A DNA stretch of 9,092 nucleotides from Methanobacteriota archaeon. GTDB taxonomy: Archaea; Thermoplasmatota; Poseidoniia; Poseidoniales; Poseidoniaceae. The position numbers and the translations under genes were made by a program. The notes under the pieces were generated by a model, which made no database searches, had not been told where the DNA came from, and saw nothing but the letters and a program-made list of their open reading frames with translations. The DNA is taken from positions 15,859 to 24,950 of the forward strand of contig PBHQ01000001.1 of NCBI GenBank assembly GCA_002719475.1, read 5' to 3'. Each line of letters opens with the position of its first letter. The first letter of the stretch is position 1. Below are positions 5,768-9,092 of the stretch, piece by piece.

Positions 5768-7999
5768 TCACATTGTTTCCATTCCGCGGCTAGTATCCCG
5801 GTTGCGTTTGATGTTTGTCAAACCGCTAACCAACTTGGTTTCCATCTTGGTGTAGTATTCCATCATGTCTGGAGTCACGGTTGGCCTAACTCTGGAAGCA
5901 GCCTCGTCCAAATGTGCTTTAGTGACTGATTTACGTCCGGCCCGCATAGCGATTAGACCAGCTTCCCTGCAAACTGCTTCAATATCGGCACCTGTGAAGC
6001 CATCGAGTCCTTTGAAGACCTTCTTCAAATCGACATTCTTGGCTATTGGCATGCCACTGGTATGAATATCGGCGATGGCCATTCTTGCTTTTTCATCGGG
6101 CGGGGGAACGTGAAGTACGCGCTCAAATCGTCCACTTCGTAATAGTGCAGGATCGATCATTTCTGGCCTATTGGTTGCAGCTACCACGATTACACCATCG
6201 AGGGATTCCACACCGTCCATGCTGGCAAGCAGTTGATTGACTACACGGTTCGCAACATCGCTCCCTTCACTGGCAGAGCCTCCTGAACGCATGTGAGCTA
6301 TGGATTCGAATTCATCAAGGAAGATGACCGATGGAGCAGATTGTTTTGCTTTCTTGAAAATCTCGCGGATTGCACGTTCTGATTCACCGACCCACTTGGA
6401 GATGAGTTCAGGCCCTTTTATGGAGATGAAATTAGCCTTTGCTTCATTTGCAATCGCTTTGGCCAATAGGGTCTTTCCAGTTCCTGGTGCGCCGAATAGT
6501 ACTATTCCTCGCGGCGGTTTGATGCCAAAGTGGTTGAACAATTCAGATCGAGTCAATGGCCACTCAACACTTTCCTTCAGGCGTTCCTTGATTTCCTCAA
6601 GCCCACCGACTTCATCCCACTGGATTTCAGGAATCTCAACATATATTTCGCGTAGAGCAGAAGGTTCAATCTCTCTGATGGCTAACTTGAAGTCTTCCAT
6701 CTTGACTTCCATTTTCTCCAATACCTCTGGAGGAATTGTATCTTCGTCCAAATCGATTTCTGGCAGATATCGGCGCAGCGCTTTCATTGCGGATTCTCTG
6801 ACCAAGGCAGCGATATCTGCCCCAACGAATCCATATGAGTTCTCCAGTACCCAATCAACGTCAAAATCATCACTGATTGGCATGCCTCGTGTATGGACTT
6901 CGATAATTTCCTTGCGCCCGAAGCGATCGGGCACACCGATTTCGATCTCACGGTCGAAACGCCCTGGTCTACGTAATGCTGGATCGATTGCATCTCGTCG
7001 ATTAGTGGCTGCGATTACGATGACATTGTCTCGACCTTGCATTCCATCCATCAATGTCAACATCTGAGCGACAACTCGACGCTCTACCTCGCCTGAAACG
7101 TCCTCTCTTTTCGGGCATATTGAATCTATTTCATCGAGGAAAACAATTGCAGGGGCGTTGTTTGCAGCTTCATCGAAAATTTCTCGTAATTGCTTCTCCG
7201 ATTCCCCGTAATACTTGCTGATGACTTCCGGCCCATTGATTGCAGTAAAGTGAGCATTGGTTTCAGTAGCAACAGCCTTGGCGATCATCGTTTTTCCGGT
7301 TCCAGGTGGTCCGTGCAAAAGCACTCCTTTTGGCGGGTCTATCCCAAGTCTCCGGAATAATTCAGGATGTTTGAGTGGTAATTCAATCATTTCTCTTACT
7401 TTAAGCAACTGATCTCCAATGCCTCCGATATCCTCGTAGGTAATTCCAGATGATGCACCTACGTCTTCCTCATCTATCGACTCGTCTTTGATTACAATGT
7501 CTGTTTCACCGTGCACTTGGACAATTCCTTTTGGCGTGGTCTGTAGAATCGCGAAAGGAAGGGCCTCCGCGAACAATGTCATTCCAGGGATGAAGATTCT
7601 ATCTCCAGCAACTACTGGGCGCTTATTCAGCCCGCGCCTTGCGAATCCTTCGATACCAGAGCCGAATTTCACTTTCTGCTTGTTTGCCATAACAGGTGAG
7701 AGAACCAGTTTGGTACATGGCTTAGCCTCGACCTTCTTGACTACAACTCTATCGCCAAGGCTGACTCCAGCATTCTTGCGAATGATTCCATCAACGCGAA
7801 CGATATCCATTCCAGAATCTTCTTGCCGTGCTCTCCAATACATCGCTGCAGTACTGCGTTTTTCCCCCTTGATTTCCACTATGTCTCCAGGTTTCAATCC
7901 CAGTGAGTTATCTCCCGAGATTCTTGCTCTGCCGTGACCTACATCGCTGGGAATTGCCTTAGCTACTCTTAGATTCAGTGTATCTTCCTTGTCGGCCAT
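5768..7999 (-). CDS. CDC48/VAT family AAA+ ATPase (VCP/p97-like)
   Basis: This 743-residue protein is an archaeal unfoldase of the CDC48/p97 family, close in size to Thermoplasma VAT. It forms cytoplasmic hexamers that thread proteins through a central pore for degradation or remodelling. Residues 1-90 are the double-psi barrel N-domain and about 95-170 the CDC48_2 domain. D1 has Walker A GPPGTGKT (230-237), pore loop YYG (263-265), Walker B VFLDEID (286-292), sensor ATN (331-333) and arginine fingers R347/R350. D2 has GAPGTGKT (503-510), pore loop WVG (536-538), Walker B VIFLDEFE (558-565), ATN (608-610) and R624/R627. Both ATPase sites look active. The C-terminus ends SRGMETM, without the hydrophobic-Tyr-x (HbYX) tail used to dock on the 20S proteasome. 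ATG at 7999 is chosen because it gives the canonical N-domain start [15 protein letters not shown] and has GAGGGA upstream; a TTG at 8050 would add 17 unsupported residues. Confidence 0.97.
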   Translation of the reverse strand: MADKEDTLNLRVAKAIPSDVGHGRARISGDNSLGLKPGDIVEIKGEKRSTAAMYWRARQEDSGMDIVRVDGIIRKNAGVSLGDRVVVKKVEAKPCTKLVLSPVMANKQKVKFGSGIEGFARRGLNKRPVVAGDRIFIPGMTLFAEALPFAILQTTPKGIVQVHGETDIVIKDESIDEEDVGASSGITYEDIGGIGDQLLKVREMIELPLKHPELFRRLGIDPPKGVLLHGPPGTGKTMIAKAVATETNAHFTAINGPEVISKYYGESEKQLREIFDEAANNAPAIVFLDEIDSICPKREDVSGEVERRVVAQMLTLMDGMQGRDNVIVIAATNRRDAIDPALRRPGRFDREIEIGVPDRFGRKEIIEVHTRGMPISDDFDVDWVLENSYGFVGADIAALVRESAMKALRRYLPEIDLDEDTIPPEVLEKMEVKMEDFKLAIREIEPSALREIYVEIPEIQWDEVGGLEEIKERLKESVEWPLTRSELFNHFGIKPPRGIVLFGAPGTGKTLLAKAIANEAKANFISIKGPELISKWVGESERAIREIFKKAKQSAPSVIFLDEFESIAHMRSGGSASEGSDVANRVVNQLLASMDGVESLDGVIVVAATNRPEMIDPALLRSGRFERVLHVPPPDEKARMAIADIHTSGMPIAKNVDLKKVFKGLDGFTGADIEAVCREAGLIAMRAGRKSVTKAHLDEAASRVRPTVTPDMMEYYTKMETKLVSGLTNIKRNRDTSRGMETM

Positions 8000-8100
8000 T
8001 CTATCCCTCGCCACACCGACGAAGCAAGCGAGGCTCAAAAACCCCTTCAATGAACAGGCTGGAAATTAAGGCAAGAATCGGGTCAATGCATAAGTGTCGT
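8000..8100. promoter_or_regulatory. Divergent promoter region between CDC48 and methyltransferase genes
   Basis: Two divergent genes must be served from this short stretch. The only clearly AT-rich core is GGAAATTAAGG at 8060-8070, which reads CCTTAATTTCC on the minus strand and could act as a TATA element for either direction. For the minus strand it would place transcription near 8040, giving a leader of about 40 nt for CDC48. For the plus strand it would place transcription near 8093, favouring a methyltransferase start at 8101 or 8119. GAGGGA at 8003-8008 (minus) is the CDC48 ribosome site. No operator repeat is evident. Confidence 0.35.
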
Positions 8101-8790
8101 ATGTATCACGGACTAGATATGGACACGCTGAAGCATCTTGAAGCCCATCATCGTGATTTTCAGGAATTTCATGACGTCATGGTTGAGACCCAAGCAGATC
8201 GATTCAGTGGTAGTTACTGGGATTTCTTCTCAACTTGGATTGCTCCTGCTTTAGTCCCCGCTGCTCGAGTCATCGACATGGGCTGTGGTCCAGGCGGATG
8301 GCTGCCAATGATCAAGTCTAGATATCCAGAGGTGGAAATGGATTTGCACGCTGTTGAATTAGTACCGGTTATGTTGGAAACTGCCCGAATGACGGCAAAT
8401 GAGATTGGAGCATCGGTTCACGATTTGGATTTGTCCAGTCCAGATTGGTCTTCAAGTATTGAAGGGACTTTTGAAATCGGCCATTCTAGTATGGTCCTTC
8501 ATGAATTGCCAAATCCATTTTTCCTATTGGAAAATGCAGCGCGTTTAATTCGTCCAGGGGGACGCTTGTTCATCTACGATTGGTGCCGTCATCCATTGGC
8601 CGATTACCTTGCTCGTAAGGATGAGGAACCTGCTTTGGATACAGATCTGTTCCAACACTATTCTGAACATGCTCGTTTCAGCCCTGATGATGTCACTTTG
8701 TTAGCAGAGCGTGCCGGTTTCAGAGAGATAGCACGCGAACAAAGGGATGTAGCGCACGTAATGCTAGCATACCAGCGCAAAGGCGGCTGA
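8050..8790 (+). CDS. Class I SAM-dependent methyltransferase, substrate unknown
   Basis: This 246-residue protein (from the ATG at 8050) has a Rossmann-type methyltransferase core of the Methyltransf_11/25 kind. SAM-binding motif I is [10 protein letters not shown] (74-83). The second strand ends in acidic E103 within [10 protein letters not shown], expected to bind the ribose. DLDL (125-128) fits the adenine-contact position, [12 protein letters not shown] (145-156) is motif IV-like, and [13 protein letters not shown] (166-178) is the typical post-core strand. The N-terminal part (about 24-65) is helical and probably forms a cap for the substrate. Sequence alone does not say whether the target is a small molecule, lipid or protein. 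Start choice is weak: ATGs at 8050, 8086, 8101 and 8119 are all in frame without a strong ribosome site, and the promoter layout favours 8101 or 8119. It diverges from CDC48 and is followed 45 nt later by an aldehyde dehydrogenase gene. Confidence 0.88.
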   Translation: MNRLEIKARIGSMHKCRMYHGLDMDTLKHLEAHHRDFQEFHDVMVETQADRFSGSYWDFFSTWIAPALVPAARVIDMGCGPGGWLPMIKSRYPEVEMDLHAVELVPVMLETARMTANEIGASVHDLDLSSPDWSSSIEGTFEIGHSSMVLHELPNPFFLLENAARLIRPGGRLFIYDWCRHPLADYLARKDEEPALDTDLFQHYSEHARFSPDDVTLLAERAGFREIAREQRDVAHVMLAYQRKGG

Positions 8791-8835
8791 TGCAACGAAC
8801 ACAGGATTGATGATGTGGTTTCCTTTCGAAGGACC

Positions 8836-9092
8836 ATGACGCACGTTCTTGAAACTGGACTTGAATTTTTGAATGCCGAGGGTTCCGCTGGTTTGCCCAG
8901 TGTGAAAGGATGGAACATCATCAATGGAAAATTGACAGGATCATCAGATGGTGGCACCTTCAAATCGACGAATCCAGCTAATCTATCGGATTGTTTGGGT
9001 GAATTCCCATTATCGACACGCGATGATGTATCCGACGCTCTAGATGCTGCAAGGGCTGCTTTTGTTGGTTGGTCTGCAACCCCTGCACCAAC
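8836..9092 (+). CDS. Aldehyde dehydrogenase family protein, N-terminal fragment
   Basis: Only the first 85 codons are present; the gene runs off the window. The visible part begins MTHVLETGLEFLN and then shows the N-terminal pattern of NAD(P)-dependent aldehyde dehydrogenases: a GGxW-type equivalent (INGKLTGSSDGGTF), a STNPANLSDCLGEFPL strand region (the usual 'NPA/T...G' segment), and DDVSDALDAARAAFVGWSATP, which matches the common 'DV-x-x-A-x-x-A-x-x-A-F-x-x-W' helix. The catalytic Cys and Glu lie beyond the edge, so activity and subfamily (for example semialdehyde or pyrroline-carboxylate dehydrogenase) cannot be judged. ATG at 8836 is preceded by AAGGA at 8829-8833, though closely spaced; GTG at 8815 is an alternative in the same frame. 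It follows the methyltransferase by 45 nt on the same strand and may be co-transcribed. Confidence 0.8.
   Translation, partial: MTHVLETGLEFLNAEGSAGLPSVKGWNIINGKLTGSSDGGTFKSTNPANLSDCLGEFPLSTRDDVSDALDAARAAFVGWSATPAP

Noticed and set aside
6300..7067. Long open frame on the + strand opposite CDC48 (255 codons), with others at 5468-5929 and 7488-7937
   Set aside because: These are antisense to a strongly conserved AAA+ gene. Their translations are Ser/Arg-rich with no recognisable domain, as expected for shadows of a coding strand.
8000..8050. 17-residue N-terminal extension of CDC48 from a TTG at 8050
   Set aside because: The family N-domain begins at [10 protein letters not shown]. The extension has no counterpart in the family as I know it and would occupy the divergent promoter region.
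8821..8833. Short inverted repeat TCCTT-TCG-AAGGA before the aldehyde dehydrogenase start
   Set aside because: Only five pairs and likely by chance, although it overlaps the AAGGA ribosome site.
1..9092. CRISPR array, tRNA or rRNA, transposase, integrase or toxin-antitoxin genes
   Set aside because: Both strands were read; no direct-repeat array, RNA-gene signature or mobile-element protein was found.

Overview
The window looks like a piece of an archaeal chromosome, most likely from the Thermoplasmatota and plausibly Marine Group II (Poseidoniales)-like. The placement is inferred from gene content: a CDC48/VAT AAA+ ATPase of 743 residues (Thermoplasma VAT is about the same size), a short stand-alone PRC-barrel protein of the archaeal type, and a DUF4350-DUF58 membrane operon. 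Genes are densely packed and start on ATG or TTG, several with G-rich Shine-Dalgarno sequences. No rRNA, tRNA, CRISPR array, insertion sequence or integrase was seen.

Layout. (1) Positions 1-1299, + strand: an unrecognised 353-residue helical protein with a long acidic tail, then a 72-residue two-helix membrane protein with a TTG start, spaced as an operon. (2) Positions 1307-5361, - strand: a tight membrane operon read from high to low coordinates. It encodes a DUF4350-type protein with a large predicted extracytoplasmic domain, a DUF58 protein whose start directly follows the previous stop, and an eight-helix membrane protein. The two clusters converge with only 7 nt between stops. (3) Positions 5452-7999, - strand: the CDC48/VAT ATPase followed by a small PRC-barrel gene. 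GC-only hairpins lie on both sides of the PRC gene, one covering its ribosome-binding site and start. (4) Positions 8050-9092, + strand: a class I SAM-dependent methyltransferase divergent from the ATPase gene, then the N-terminus of an aldehyde dehydrogenase cut by the window edge.

How the genes may work together. CDC48 unfolds proteins for degradation or remodelling. The PRC-barrel protein may act with it or in cell division, since PRC-barrel proteins (CdpB) do so in haloarchaea, but here the link rests only on adjacency. The DUF4350/DUF58/8-TM set resembles the widespread envelope-associated MoxR-DUF58-DUF4350 systems of unknown function, but no MoxR ATPase lies in the window. The most unusual points are this MoxR-less arrangement, the cysteine- and sequon-rich DUF4350 ectodomain with a dockerin-like DxNxDG loop, the degenerate metal site of the DUF58 protein, the missing HbYX tail of CDC48, and the hairpin over the PRC translation start.
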